From Blautia argi (lineage in GTDB: Bacteria; Bacillota; Clostridia; Lachnospirales; Lachnospiraceae), in NCBI RefSeq assembly GCF_003287895.1, contig NZ_CP030280.1, forward strand, positions 1,991,501 through 2,055,500: a stretch of 64,000 bases of DNA, written 5' to 3'. The position numbers and the translations under genes were made by a program. This document shows positions 1 through 9,101 of this stretch, piece after piece. The notes under the pieces are model-generated. The model ran no database searches. It saw nothing but the letters and a program-made list of their open reading frames with translations, and had not been told where the DNA came from. The first letter of the stretch is position 1, and every line of letters begins with the position of its first letter.

Positions 1-859
1 TGAACAGAGAAGCCAGTGCCTGCTGCAGAGTTCTGTCACCATGAGCAATTACTGCCAGGTTTACAATTGTCGGATAACCAAAGGTTCTGTCCTGATCTTT
101 TACAGATGCACGACGAATCTGTACTGCATTTGCATATGCTTCTTTTACAGATGCTCCTGTTGCATCAATTACCAGATTCTTGTTTCCTGCTTTTTCCAGA
201 GCTGCAACGGTATCATAGATCTCGTTTAAGTCAGCACCTGCAACACCAAGTACAACACCTGCTGCTGTAGCAACTTCGCTCATTGCTGCGTAGTTTGCTG
301 CTGTAGCGCCGTTTAAGATCGGTTTGCCGTCTTTGCATACTTCCAGAGCTGCTTTTGCAACTTCGACATCTTTACAGCCAAGAACCAGAGTTCTGCCAAG
401 AGCTGCTGCTTTTTTGACCATTTCCACATAGCGGTCTTTGTCAGAGCCGTCTTCATAATTTACATAAATCATTTCAACATGCATTCTTTCACCGATACGG
501 TCATAGTCAACTTTCTGGATTTCTGCCAGTTTTGCATCTACTGCTGCGTCGTCCATGCATGTGCAAAGAGCAACTGCATATCTGGTTTTGCTTACATATG
601 TTTTTTCATGTCTGAATAAAACAGTTTCTCCACCCAGGCTGTATTCGTTTTCACCTGCACCAACTTTAATTGTTTTCATTGGCGGTGCTGTAGCCTCTGA
701 CAGTTCAGCCAGCGCTTCATCAGACATATGCGGACATTTGGAGATTTCCAAAGCGCCCTGTGCCACCTTCATGGCAAATGCCATACAAGTAGGACAGCCA
801 CATTCTTTACAGTTTTTCTTTGGTGTCATTTTAAAGATTTGAATACCTGTTAATGCCAT
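1..859 (-). CDS. acsC: Corrinoid/iron-sulfur protein large subunit AcsC (partial)
   Basis: This is the first 286 residues of the large subunit of the corrinoid/iron-sulfur protein, which carries the methyl group from methyl-THF to acetyl-CoA synthase in the Wood-Ljungdahl pathway. Near the N-terminus Cys17, Cys20, Cys25 and Cys42 match the C-x2-C-x4-C-x16-C pattern that holds the [4Fe-4S] cluster in this family. The TIM-barrel part follows and the C-terminal B12-binding domain lies beyond the window; family members are about 445 residues, so roughly 160 are missing. The ATG at 859 has an AGGAGG site just upstream. It lies 25 bases after acsD, the other subunit of the same heterodimer, and is clearly co-transcribed with it. 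Confidence 0.93.
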   Translation of the reverse strand, partial: MALTGIQIFKMTPKKNCKECGCPTCMAFAMKVAQGALEISKCPHMSDEALAELSEATAPPMKTIKVGAGENEYSLGGETVLFRHEKTYVSKTRYAVALCTCMDDAAVDAKLAEIQKVDYDRIGERMHVEMIYVNYEDGSDKDRYVEMVKKAAALGRTLVLGCKDVEVAKAALEVCKDGKPILNGATAANYAAMSEVATAAGVVLGVAGADLNEIYDTVAALEKAGNKNLVIDATGASVKEAYANAVQIRRASVKDQDRTFGYPTIVNLAVIAHGDRTLQQALASLF

Positions 860-884
860 TTCTATTTATCCTCCTGTTTTACGA

Positions 885-1829
885 TTACATTAATTCTTTA
901 ATCATTTTTGAGATTGTTGCAACAGACTGAGGATGTTTCAGAATAACAGCGTCAGAACCAGATGCTAATACAGCAGCAGCTGTCTGAACTTCCATACTGA
1001 TACCTCTGTCTTCCAATGGACCCCATTCAGGCATATCTTCTTCAGATGCCATAGCTTCTTTTACGCTCCAGGATTCATCAGCTACAGTTGTGATAATAGG
1101 CATCTGTAACATATTGTCGTTCTGAGATAATGCAGCGCCTTTGATACGATCCATTGTAGATACTACATATTCAAAACCGTATCCAACAGCAGCAGACCCA
1201 ACGTTCATAACAATATCCTGTGCCTTAACACCTAACTGTGTCATTACAACATTTAACTGTTTTGCAAGGTTGATATCTACAGCAGATTCAGCCCCAACCT
1301 TCTGGTTATAAGCAAGTCCTGCAGCAGCTCCAACTGCTTTATAGTTTTCTTCTCTAGCAGAAAGAACCAGAGCATTTTTGCCCTGTAATACTTCGGCAAC
1401 TTTTGGAAGTAATTCAGAATCTTTTTCGACATTTTTGCAGCCTTCTACCACTAATGGGCATGTAACTGCTTCCGCAACTTCTTTTACTACCTCGATTAAT
1501 TCATCAACAGATTTGTCTGCTCCGTTAGGATCTCCGCCTTCCAGACGTAAGCATACAAAGTCAGCGCCTTCCATAGCTTCTGCTTTTTTTGCAATTTCAG
1601 CCATAGTAGAAGCGCCTTCATAAAATTTCTGAATACCAGGGATTTCAGCTAATCCCATATCTGAGATTTCAGCACCTACTTTTGGTGCATTTTCCATAGG
1701 TGCGTCAAATGTGTAAAAAGGAAAAGTACATTCTCCTCCTAATTTGATTGCTTTGTCCCCGCAGCCAATTTCAACTGTGTTAATGTTTGCATTGAATTTC
1801 TGTGGTTTCTGATTAAACGGCATTTCCAT
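885..1829 (-). CDS. acsD: Corrinoid/iron-sulfur protein small subunit AcsD
   Basis: The 314-residue product is the small TIM-barrel subunit of the corrinoid/iron-sulfur protein, partner of AcsC in methyl transfer to acetyl-CoA synthase. It matches the family in length and in blocks such as RLEGGDPNGADKSVDEL and CPLVVEGCKNVEKD, and ends in the usual ILKHPQSVATI-like helix. Two ATGs are close together (1829 and 1823). The AAGGAGG site is only about 3 bases from the first and 9 from the second, so translation may really begin at 1823. A promoter-like element lies about 65 bases upstream, so acsDC can be transcribed apart from acsB. Confidence 0.93.
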   Translation of the reverse strand: MEMPFNQKPQKFNANINTVEIGCGDKAIKLGGECTFPFYTFDAPMENAPKVGAEISDMGLAEIPGIQKFYEGASTMAEIAKKAEAMEGADFVCLRLEGGDPNGADKSVDELIEVVKEVAEAVTCPLVVEGCKNVEKDSELLPKVAEVLQGKNALVLSAREENYKAVGAAAGLAYNQKVGAESAVDINLAKQLNVVMTQLGVKAQDIVMNVGSAAVGYGFEYVVSTMDRIKGAALSQNDNMLQMPIITTVADESWSVKEAMASEEDMPEWGPLEDRGISMEVQTAAAVLASGSDAVILKHPQSVATISKMIKELM

Positions 1830-1891
1830 TAGCCTCCTTCATATTATTTATAACCGGCAAATACTTATGGCAATCCGCATTCACCGCTTAC

Positions 1892-1921
1892 ATTATACTA
1901 CAATACAGGTAATATTGACAA
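1892..1921 (-). promoter_or_regulatory. Sigma-A type promoter of acsDC
   Basis: Read on the minus strand, TTGTCA (1921-1916) and TATAAT (1897-1892) are separated by 18 bases, in the gap between acsB and acsD. It points towards acsD and follows a strong hairpin at the end of acsB. Confidence 0.65.
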
Positions 1922-2023
1922 GTTTCCCCAGTAATATTTGGCGAAAACTTTCCTAATTTTACCTAATAAATACCTGTTTCTCTCACAGGAATTTAGAGTG
2001 ATTTTATCAACTTTTTCTGATAT

Positions 2024-2064
2024 GGAAACGGGAGTTTTCCCGTCAGAGGCAAACTCCCATTTCC
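2024..2064 (-). terminator. Hairpin after acsB
   Basis: A 14-bp inverted repeat (GGAAATGGGAGTTT against AAACTCCCGTTTCC, one wobble pair) follows the acsB stop. No clean U-tract follows it, so it may act as an mRNA 3' stabiliser or a weak terminator rather than a classical one. Confidence 0.5.
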
Positions 2065-2084
2065 GATTTATAAAGCATTTCTTA

Positions 2085-4211
2085 TTACATCATTGGTTCC
2101 ATAGAAAGTGCCGGGTGATTCTTTTCTGTCAGGAATGCAACCAGTGTTTCCGGATCTGTTGCGATTGTTTCATCACCAATCATGTCTGTAAAGTTGTCAA
2201 TTCCGTAAAGTTCTTTTGCTGTAGCATTTACTCTTTCGGCAACTGTTTCTTTTAATTCTTTCGGCATCCATACGATACGTTCAATACCGCCTTCTGCCTT
2301 CATGAATTTCTTGGAACCGATAAAGTGTTTACCATGTCCCATAAATCCGGGAGTCTGAACACCGCCGCCTGTCATGGAAGCCAGTTCAGGGAAGGTCATT
2401 CCAAGAGGCGTCATACCTGCATACTCACGGTTTGTAATAACCACACCATTAGAGAATGGTTCGATACCGCAAATACATTCAAAGCAACCGCAGGAAGTCA
2501 TTGGTTTTTCCATAATGGAGTACAGAGATACGTCCTGCAGAGCGCCCTGAGAGAATTTCTGTACAGCTTCATTTACGTCTTCATATTCACCGATTCTTTC
2601 ATCGATTGGTCTTTCTTTTGTAATAACCTGACAAGGTCCGTTTGGATCAAGTTCATTTGTAGCTTTTGCATCTAACCATGAAACCGCTCCACAAAGTCCC
2701 AGACGTTCTGGTGTAACAACACATACGTGAGATGGAGAGAATGCCTGACAAAGAATACAGCTGTAGTAAACATCAACAGATTCATCTGTCAGAGATTTCA
2801 GACGGTCATCACGTTTGTCGAATGTTGGAATTGCAACTTCATGACGAATTCTTGTACATTCAGCCGGATCTGTGTAAATAACAACTTCACACTTATCAAC
2901 AACTGCGTCAAATTCATTTTTAACAGAAGCATATAATACTTCACCGATATGTTTAATACGGAATCCTGCGTTAAATGCATCTTTGCTGATACGGATACGC
3001 TGCATATCACGCTGACCTGTATGATATACACCTTCGATGCAGTTAATGTAGTTGTGGAATTTACGCTCAATAACAGGTTCAAAGTCAGGCTGCATATTCT
3101 TTCCTGCAACTTTAACAACATAAGCAATGCTGTTTTTACTTCCTAATTCCATTTCATCTGCTTCCGGACCAACAACAGTAATCTTGTGGTCTTCGATTTC
3201 AGATGCATCTACAGTCTGTACTAATTCCGCACAGTCTACACGGGAGCCGTCAAATTCTACCTGCATATCGCCGCGGCGGATAATTTCACCTTCAAATGCA
3301 GAAGCGAATGCAACCGGAATATCAATGTTTGTAATTTTAATCTTGATGTCACGAGCTTCCAGAGATGTTGCATTAAATTTGCTTACATCTGTCTGTACGA
3401 TTAAGCTCTTCGGTACTTCAGATACGCCTTCCTGATTTGTGATAACCGGGAAGCCCAGAGCAATAGCGCCTGCTCCGCATGCAACGATTACATCGTTTAA
3501 CGGTGCAAATGCGTTTACGAATGCCGGGACACGTTCCATAGTGTATTTCATTAAGTTTCCTGCATCTCCAGGTGTAATATTACCAAAGATCAGAGCTGCT
3601 CTTAAAGCAACAGATACTACATGGATAACAGAAGTTACGTCTTTTCCTAATGGAATAACACGGACGTTTGCACCTGTCTTCATACCTGCTTCTGCAAGCT
3701 GGTCAATCACATCACCTACTAAGGTTACCAGGATACCCTGTGCCTGGTAGCTCTTAACTAATGCAACGGCATCTTCTGTTGTAGGAGCTTTTCCAAGAAT
3801 AACAGCAACACCCGGGATATCACCTGTTACAAGTGGGACACCCAATTCACGGATAACAGCATCTGCCAGATGTCCGTAGCATGGTTCTTCGTATGGAGTT
3901 GCTCCGTCAATGTATTTCAACACTTCGATAAACTCTGCGCACAGAGCGGTTGCAACACCGGACATAAAGATGTCATGTGTTCTCATCTCTCTTGTCATAA
4001 GAGTTTTTACAACACCTAATGCTTCTTTTAATTCTCCTAATGTACCAACTTTTACACCTGTTACTGCGTAGTAGCATGGTAAGCTGTATGCTGTGTTCGG
4101 GAAACTGATTGCTTTGTCAGCGCCGTGCTGTTCAATTGCTGCATTGATAGCGCCTTCAGTTAAACCATAGACAGCGTCATTTCCACTAAATACTGTTTCA
4201 AATAATGTCAA
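2085..4211 (-). CDS. acsB: CO-methylating acetyl-CoA synthase AcsB (CODH/ACS beta subunit)
   Basis: This 708-residue protein condenses CO, the methyl group from the corrinoid protein and CoA into acetyl-CoA. The C-terminal catalytic domain carries the A-cluster ligands: a C-x2-C-x8-C-x9-C run around residues 485-510 (CILC, HVC, GLC) for the [4Fe-4S] cluster, and CGC near residue 572, whose two Cys bind the distal nickel. Length is close to the 729-residue Moorella enzyme. The start is a TTG at 4211, with AGGAGG eight bases upstream and no nearby ATG in frame. It follows cooC by 21 bases and is in one transcription unit with it. Confidence 0.96.
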   Translation of the reverse strand: MTLFETVFSGNDAVYGLTEGAINAAIEQHGADKAISFPNTAYSLPCYYAVTGVKVGTLGELKEALGVVKTLMTREMRTHDIFMSGVATALCAEFIEVLKYIDGATPYEEPCYGHLADAVIRELGVPLVTGDIPGVAVILGKAPTTEDAVALVKSYQAQGILVTLVGDVIDQLAEAGMKTGANVRVIPLGKDVTSVIHVVSVALRAALIFGNITPGDAGNLMKYTMERVPAFVNAFAPLNDVIVACGAGAIALGFPVITNQEGVSEVPKSLIVQTDVSKFNATSLEARDIKIKITNIDIPVAFASAFEGEIIRRGDMQVEFDGSRVDCAELVQTVDASEIEDHKITVVGPEADEMELGSKNSIAYVVKVAGKNMQPDFEPVIERKFHNYINCIEGVYHTGQRDMQRIRISKDAFNAGFRIKHIGEVLYASVKNEFDAVVDKCEVVIYTDPAECTRIRHEVAIPTFDKRDDRLKSLTDESVDVYYSCILCQAFSPSHVCVVTPERLGLCGAVSWLDAKATNELDPNGPCQVITKERPIDERIGEYEDVNEAVQKFSQGALQDVSLYSIMEKPMTSCGCFECICGIEPFSNGVVITNREYAGMTPLGMTFPELASMTGGGVQTPGFMGHGKHFIGSKKFMKAEGGIERIVWMPKELKETVAERVNATAKELYGIDNFTDMIGDETIATDPETLVAFLTEKNHPALSMEPMM

Positions 4212-4232
4212 TGTCTTTTCCTCCTAACATTC

Positions 4233-5000
4233 TCATAATCCCTGATCGATTATGTTCTTAATCTTTGTGATTTCTTCTTTTACTGTATTGCTGAAATCGT
4301 AAGGGGATTTACCCTGACGGTCAGCGTCCATAACCTCTGTGTTATAGTGAATGAAGCCCAGAAGATCTTCTGCCGGAATACGGCTTCTTACAAATTCCTC
4401 GTCCTCCTGATTCCGAACTTTGTTTGCCACTACACGAACCTGCTTGACGCCCAAATCCTCTGCCAGACGCTTTACATTTTTGTAAGTCTGCACACTTCTG
4501 GCTCCCGGCTCAATGACTACAATGAACTGATCCATGGATTCTGTGGTTCCCCTTCCCAGATGCTCCAGACCTGCCTCCATATCCAGAATTACCACATCAT
4601 CTCTGTGAAGAACCAGGTTGTTGATAATTCTTCTGAGCATTACATGCTCCGGACAGACACAGCCGCCTCCACCGGTTTCTACAGTGCCAAGGACTAAAAG
4701 TCTGACACCATTTACCATTTTGGAATAAGTATCCGGAATATCACTCACCTGAGGATTCAGCTTATAAAACTGATTATCCGCCCCGCTTCCGGTTCTCTCC
4801 TCAATGAGCTTTCTCATCTTTGTAATCGGGACAATGGAATCCAGTGTTTCTTCATCAAAACCCAGCGCCAGCCCCAGATTTGCGTCCGGATCCACGTCTG
4901 CTGCCAGTACATGCTTTCCTTCTTCTGCATACAGACGGGCAAGAGTTGCCGCAAAAGTTGTTTTTCCTACGCCGCCTTTTCCTGTAACTGCAATTTTCAT
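4233..5000 (-). CDS. cooC: CODH/ACS nickel-insertion ATPase CooC (AcsF type)
   Basis: This MinD/ParA-type P-loop ATPase matures the nickel sites of CO dehydrogenase and acetyl-CoA synthase. The deviant Walker A GKGGVGKT is at residues 7-14, the switch DVDPDANLG follows near 35-43, and the CxC motif that binds nickel across the dimer in CooC is at Cys114-Cys116 (255 residues in all). I chose the ATG at 5000. An in-frame GTG at 5009 would overlap the AGGAAAGG site, which is correctly spaced for the ATG. It lies between cooS and acsB, the two enzymes it would serve. Confidence 0.92.
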   Translation of the reverse strand: MKIAVTGKGGVGKTTFAATLARLYAEEGKHVLAADVDPDANLGLALGFDEETLDSIVPITKMRKLIEERTGSGADNQFYKLNPQVSDIPDTYSKMVNGVRLLVLGTVETGGGGCVCPEHVMLRRIINNLVLHRDDVVILDMEAGLEHLGRGTTESMDQFIVVIEPGARSVQTYKNVKRLAEDLGVKQVRVVANKVRNQEDEEFVRSRIPAEDLLGFIHYNTEVMDADRQGKSPYDFSNTVKEEITKIKNIIDQGL

Positions 5001-5026
5001 GTCATTCACCTTTCCTAGTTATGTTT

Positions 5027-5054
5027 CCGGAAGCCCTTTTTCAGGCGCTTCCGG
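5027..5054 (-). promoter_or_regulatory. Hairpin between cooS and cooC
   Basis: CCGGAAGC and GCTTCCGG form an 8-bp perfect stem with a 12-base loop, between the cooS stop and the cooC ribosome binding site. There is no U-tract, so an RNA-stability or processing element that sets cooS above cooC/acsB is more likely than a terminator. Confidence 0.45.
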
Positions 5055-5065
5055 TTTTGACGCTC

Positions 5066-6956
5066 TTAGATACCAAGGGCAGCTCTCTTCTCTTCGATTC
5101 TTGCTATCATGGCATCGCCTAATTTATCAATATCTTTTTCTACAGTAAATGCTGCTTCACACCACTGTCTTGTACCATTTGTCAGGATTTCAACCATTTC
5201 GCTGGAACCTGAAGCATATGGATCAACACCCAGGTATGTATCCAGACCGGAACCGATAACGTAGTTACCGATAGATACCGCTTTCTCAGACATCCATTCA
5301 GGCGCACATCCCACTACAGGAAGCTGAGAAATACGTAATCCGGAGTCTTTTGCCAGAGTTGCAGCCAGAACCAGCATACGGGAAATATCCACGCAGGAGC
5401 CCATGTGAAGTACTGGAGGAATATCAGCCAGTTCACAGACTCTCTTCAGACCATCACCACAGATATCTTTTGCTCTCTTATCCATAAGACCTGCTTTTGC
5501 AGCAGCCTGTGCAGAACAGCCGGAAGCAATAACAATGATATCGTTTGCAAGAAGCTTCTTCATCAGTTCGATGTGTGCAAGGTCAGGACGAACCTTCGGG
5601 TTGTTACAGCCAACCATAGCAACTGCACCGCGAAGTACACCAGATGTAATACACTGTAATAACGGTTTTGTTGTTCCCAGTTCATCAACCTGAGAGTTTG
5701 TAACACCGTCCAGAGCTTTTACGATAGCTTCTGTAGAATAACCAACGGTTGCCTTCTGTTTCATTTGCGGAATGTATACCAATTCCGGTTTTCTGTTTTT
5801 AAAGTTCTCAATAGCTAATTTTACGATTTCTGTAGCTTTTTCCAGTGCTGTGTGAGCATCGAAACGGATAAAGTCAGAATCCGGCATCTGAGCAATTGGA
5901 GAAGTTGTGATGAATTTTGTATGGAAACATTTGCTTAAAGGTCCTAATGCCGGGAAGATACACTGTACGTCAACAACAATCGCTTCACAAGCACCTGTCA
6001 GTACAACGTTTTCCTGCTGTAAGAAGTTACCTGCCATTGGAATACCACGACGCATTGCAACTTCATTGGAAGTACAGCATACACCGGAAATTGTGATTCC
6101 CTTAGCGCCCATTTCTTTTGCGTATGCAATCATTTCCGGGCTGTCAGCAACTTCACAGATCATTTCGGAAAGGCTTGGGTCATGACCGTGAACAACAATG
6201 TTTACATTTTCTTCTACCATAACCCCAAGGTTTGCTTCTGTTTCAACTGGTTTTGGTGTTCCGAATAATACATCGGAAAATTCTGTTCCCATCATGGAAC
6301 CGCCCCAACCATCAGAAAGTCCCGCACGGATAGACTGTTTTACCAGCGCTTCCGGTTTGGAAGAACATCCCATATGAGCCATATGTAAGGAACGGGAAAC
6401 TTCACGGTCAATTGCGTGAGGCGCCAGTTCGTTTTCTTCCCACAGCTTCTGCTGAGATTCCGGAGCTCTCTTTAAGAATCTCTGAGTTCCGAATGGTTTA
6501 CCATATTCCATAAGACCTTCCAAAGCAACCTCATGTGCCAGGTCATAAATATCTTTTCCTTCTGTTTCGATATCCCATTCTTTTGCGATACGAATCAGTT
6601 TTTCAGGGTCTTTTACTTTGTAGCAACCGTCTGCTGATGCCTCATATAAGGTATGGCAGATTTCACGACCGTGGTCAGAGTGTGTTGCTGCTCCGCCTGC
6701 TGTAAATTTCAGGTAGTTACGTCCTACGATGCCGTGTACGTCGCAACCGCAGATTCCTCTCGGAGCTTTTTTTGTAATACGGCATGGTCCCATAGTACAA
6801 ATACGGCAGCAAATGCCTTCTTCTCCGAATTTACAATGTGGTCTGATTTTTTACACGAGCCTGCCAGGAATCAGCGCCGACTTTTGCGCCTGTTTCCAGA
6901 AGTCTCGCAGTAGCAGCTTCAAATTCTTCTACTGTAGTTAATCTGAATTCACTCAT
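5066..6956 (-). CDS. cooS: Anaerobic Ni-CO dehydrogenase catalytic subunit CooS/AcsA, with apparent frameshift
   Basis: The product interconverts CO2 and CO and feeds CO to AcsB. Translation should begin at the ATG at 6956 (AGGAGG six bases upstream), but that frame ends at a TAA near 6831. The rest is open in the next frame: PHCKFGEEGICCRIC, which holds the B- and D-cluster cysteines, then MGPCRI and on to the stop at 5066. Dropping one base (the A after CAG near 6841-6845) restores a normal 629-residue enzyme with NQPHC at the junction. An internal start at ATG 6793 would lose the cluster ligands and has no good ribosome binding site. Because the whole acs cluster is otherwise intact, a sequence error or very recent mutation is likelier than real loss. 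Confidence 0.88.
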
Positions 6957-7070
6957 GAATATCCTCCTTTTATTGTCGCCTCTTTTTCAAATATTTCGAA
7001 GTGGCTTGCTTCATTCAACAAGCAGGCGGATTCTGTTCCCCTATCCGCCCCAGGGGGTTATCAGCTTTAT
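6957..7070 (-). promoter_or_regulatory. Structured leader upstream of cooS
   Basis: Between the terminator of the upstream gene and cooS, two hairpins can form on the minus strand: GGCGGAT/ATCCGCC (7049-7025) and GCTTG/CAAGC (7023-7004). They are followed by AAAGGAGG and the start codon. I see no convincing -35/-10 pair. It may be the cooS 5' UTR with a control function, but it matches no riboswitch I recognise. Confidence 0.35.
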
Positions 7071-7113
7071 AAAAAAACCTCTCTCCCCGGTGCATCTGCC
7101 CCAGACAGAGAGG
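7071..7113 (-). terminator. Terminator after the second cooC-like gene
   Basis: On the minus strand CCTCTCT pairs with AGAGAGG and is followed directly by seven Ts. It separates the metF/cooC-like unit from cooS. Confidence 0.8.
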
Positions 7114-7133
7114 GCAAAAAGCTTTCGCTTTCT

Positions 7134-7904
7134 TTAAAATCCCAGTTTGTCAACAATTTCCCGCACAGCCTTTTTCACCGGTGAATCCTCCGGCAGTTTT
7201 ACGGTAGGAGTTCCATCGCAATCATATTCAAACACGGTTTCGTCCTGAGGAACAACCCCCAGAAGCTCCAGTCCCTGTTTTTCAATTTCTTCTCTGGTTC
7301 CTTCATTCAATACTCCGCCAGGTGCGCGGTTAATAATCAATCCAACCTTCTGAGGGTGCATATCGCACTCTTCAATCAGCTTTGCAATTCTTCCCACAGC
7401 CTGCACACCCCTGCGTGAACAGTCGCTGACCAAAATTGCTGTCTGCATACTCGGAAGTACGCCTCTGCTGATGTGCTCCATACCCGCTTCATTATCCACG
7501 ATAATGTACGGATAATGTCTTTGAAGTTTCTGTAACTGCGCCTGCAAAAGTCCATTTACAAAGCAGTAGCAGCCTTTCCCCTGTGTACGTCCCATAACCA
7601 GAAGGTCGAAATCATCGTCCTCAACCAGCGCGTCATCAAACTTATATTCCATATAATCCGCTTTGGTCATTCCAGCCGGAATCGGATTGTCTTTTGCCAT
7701 TTCTGACCTGGCAACCTCTTCCCGAACCTCACCCAGAGTTGCTTCCACTTCCACGCCGAGAACCTCATTTAAGTTAGAGTTTGCATCTGCGTCTACTGCA
7801 AGAATCGGACCCTTTCCCTTTTCACCAAGGTACTGAATGATAAGCCCGGTCAATGTTGTCTTACCTACGCCGCCTTTTCCGGCAACCGCAATTACATGCG
7901 CCAT
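7134..7904 (-). CDS. CooC-like nickel-chaperone ATPase (second copy)
   Basis: A second MinD/ParA-type ATPase of 256 residues. Walker A GKGGVGKT is at residues 9-16, the DADANSNLN switch is near 38-46, and a CxC motif is at Cys112-Cys114, the positions of the nickel-binding pair in CooC1 of Carboxydothermus. It shares only the motifs with the first cooC, so it is a divergent paralogue, not a recent duplicate. The ATG at 7904 is preferred: the GTG at 7913 overlaps the GGGAGG site. It follows metF by about 40 bases and ends in its own terminator. It may serve CODH while the other serves ACS, or may mature a different metalloenzyme; the sequence does not decide. Confidence 0.85.
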   Translation of the reverse strand: MAHVIAVAGKGGVGKTTLTGLIIQYLGEKGKGPILAVDADANSNLNEVLGVEVEATLGEVREEVARSEMAKDNPIPAGMTKADYMEYKFDDALVEDDDFDLLVMGRTQGKGCYCFVNGLLQAQLQKLQRHYPYIIVDNEAGMEHISRGVLPSMQTAILVSDCSRRGVQAVGRIAKLIEECDMHPQKVGLIINRAPGGVLNEGTREEIEKQGLELLGVVPQDETVFEYDCDGTPTVKLPEDSPVKKAVREIVDKLGF

Positions 7905-7943
7905 AAAGGGCACCTCCCAAATTCTATACTATATTGTTTCAAA

Positions 7944-8861
7944 TTATACCAATGTGCGAAGACCTGAACGATCAATAATTTCAGATACATCTTTCCATTT
8001 GTTCAGAGCATACAGATGGATACCTTCAATACCGCATGCACGATATTCATCAATCTGACGGATTGTATATTCAATACCAGCTTCTCTGAATCTTTCTTTC
8101 TTACCTTCCACATCTGCATCAAATGGATCTTTTACGAATGGGTTCGGGAAAATCCAGTTTCTGGAGATGATTTCGCAAAGTTCACGAGGCATTACGCATG
8201 CGTTGCGGGACAGAGCCATGTTGATGGTAGCTGCCTGGTCTAAGATAGGCATAATACCAACATCTACCGGCATTGTGATTCCTGCACAGCGGATAGCATC
8301 TAACCAGTATTTGAACTGTTCCATATCCCAGCAAAGCTGTGTCATAATATAGTCAGCGCCATTGTCCTGTTTCTGTTTCAAAACAGCAATATCCGCTTCC
8401 AGGCTACGGCAGGAAATATGTCCTTCCGGTGAACCTGCTACTGCGATTTCAATTTTGTCGCCGAATTCTTTACGAACATATGCTACCAGATCTGTTGCAT
8501 AAGCAAAATCTCCGCCTGTTCCTGTCCAGCCGAAAGGAAGGTCACCACGAAGAGCCAACATGTGATCTACACCGTTGTCCAGGTAGTTCTGTAACTGTTC
8601 TTTGATTCCTTCTGCTGTATTTCCGATGCAGGTAAAGTGTGTTACAGGAATGGTGCCTGCATCTTTAATCATTTTACATACATCCATGTTTTTACCGACA
8701 TTTGTACCGCCGGCACCGTATGTACAGGAAATATATTCCGGTTTGTACTTGCAAAGATGCTCAATGGTACCCGGAAGATTTTCCATTCCCTTGTCTGTTT
8801 TTGGCGGGAAAAGCTCAAAAGAAAGGAGCATTTTCTCTCTCATTGCATCTGATAATTTCAT
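7944..8861 (-). CDS. metF: Methylenetetrahydrofolate reductase
   Basis: The 305-residue TIM-barrel flavoenzyme reduces 5,10-methylene-THF to 5-methyl-THF, the last step of the methyl branch before transfer to AcsCD. The N-terminal SFELFPPKT motif, the TYGAGGTN block and the LALRGDLP segment are typical of the MetF family. The ATG at 8861 follows a GGAGGT site. No metV homologue, the zinc/Fe-S partner of MetF in many acetogens, is next to it here. It sits between cooT and the second cooC-like gene. Confidence 0.94.
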   Translation of the reverse strand: MKLSDAMREKMLLSFELFPPKTDKGMENLPGTIEHLCKYKPEYISCTYGAGGTNVGKNMDVCKMIKDAGTIPVTHFTCIGNTAEGIKEQLQNYLDNGVDHMLALRGDLPFGWTGTGGDFAYATDLVAYVRKEFGDKIEIAVAGSPEGHISCRSLEADIAVLKQKQDNGADYIMTQLCWDMEQFKYWLDAIRCAGITMPVDVGIMPILDQAATINMALSRNACVMPRELCEIISRNWIFPNPFVKDPFDADVEGKKERFREAGIEYTIRQIDEYRACGIEGIHLYALNKWKDVSEIIDRSGLRTLV

Positions 8862-8917
8862 AATTTCTACCTCCGCATATTGTAATTTGTTATTTTAAGG
8901 TATTACCCATTAAAATC

Positions 8918-9100
8918 TTATTCGCAATCCAGTTTCACAAGGCTGTTTGCCAAATCCACCATAAGGATTCTGCCTTCAATCACTTTGGTTTCGCCCATAA
9001 TATCCCGAAGAATTACCTTATCTCCGTCCACATCAATACGGCTTACCATTTTACAGATTACAGTATTGTCACTTTCCTTCTGAACAGTTGCAAGACACAT
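8918..9100 (-). CDS. cooT: CooT-family nickel-binding protein
   Basis: This 60-residue protein begins MCLATV and shows the short beta-rich pattern of the CooT family (VDGDKVILRDIMGE, then a RILMVDL strand ending in LDCE). Cys2 is the nickel-binding residue in Rhodospirillum CooT. CooT acts in nickel delivery to CO dehydrogenase, which fits its place among cooC, cooS and acsB. The stop of the upstream His-rich gene and this start are one base apart, so the two are translationally coupled. The family call rests on length, the N-terminal Cys and the conserved strand pattern. Confidence 0.82.
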   Translation of the reverse strand: MCLATVQKESDNTVICKMVSRIDVDGDKVILRDIMGETKVIEGRILMVDLANSLVKLDCE

Positions 9101-9101
9101 A

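Noticed and set aside
5000..5009. GTG start nine bases upstream for cooC
   Set aside because: It overlaps the AGGAAAGG site; the same reasoning rejected upstream starts at 7913, 17790, 33254 and 41474.
6793..6956. Programmed +1 frameshift as the explanation for cooS
   Set aside because: No recognised slippery site or stimulatory structure is seen, and five other genes show similar breaks, so error is favoured. It is kept only as an alternative.
6957..7070. NiCo (czcD) or another known riboswitch before cooS
   Set aside because: Two hairpins are present but the conserved bases of that class are not seen.
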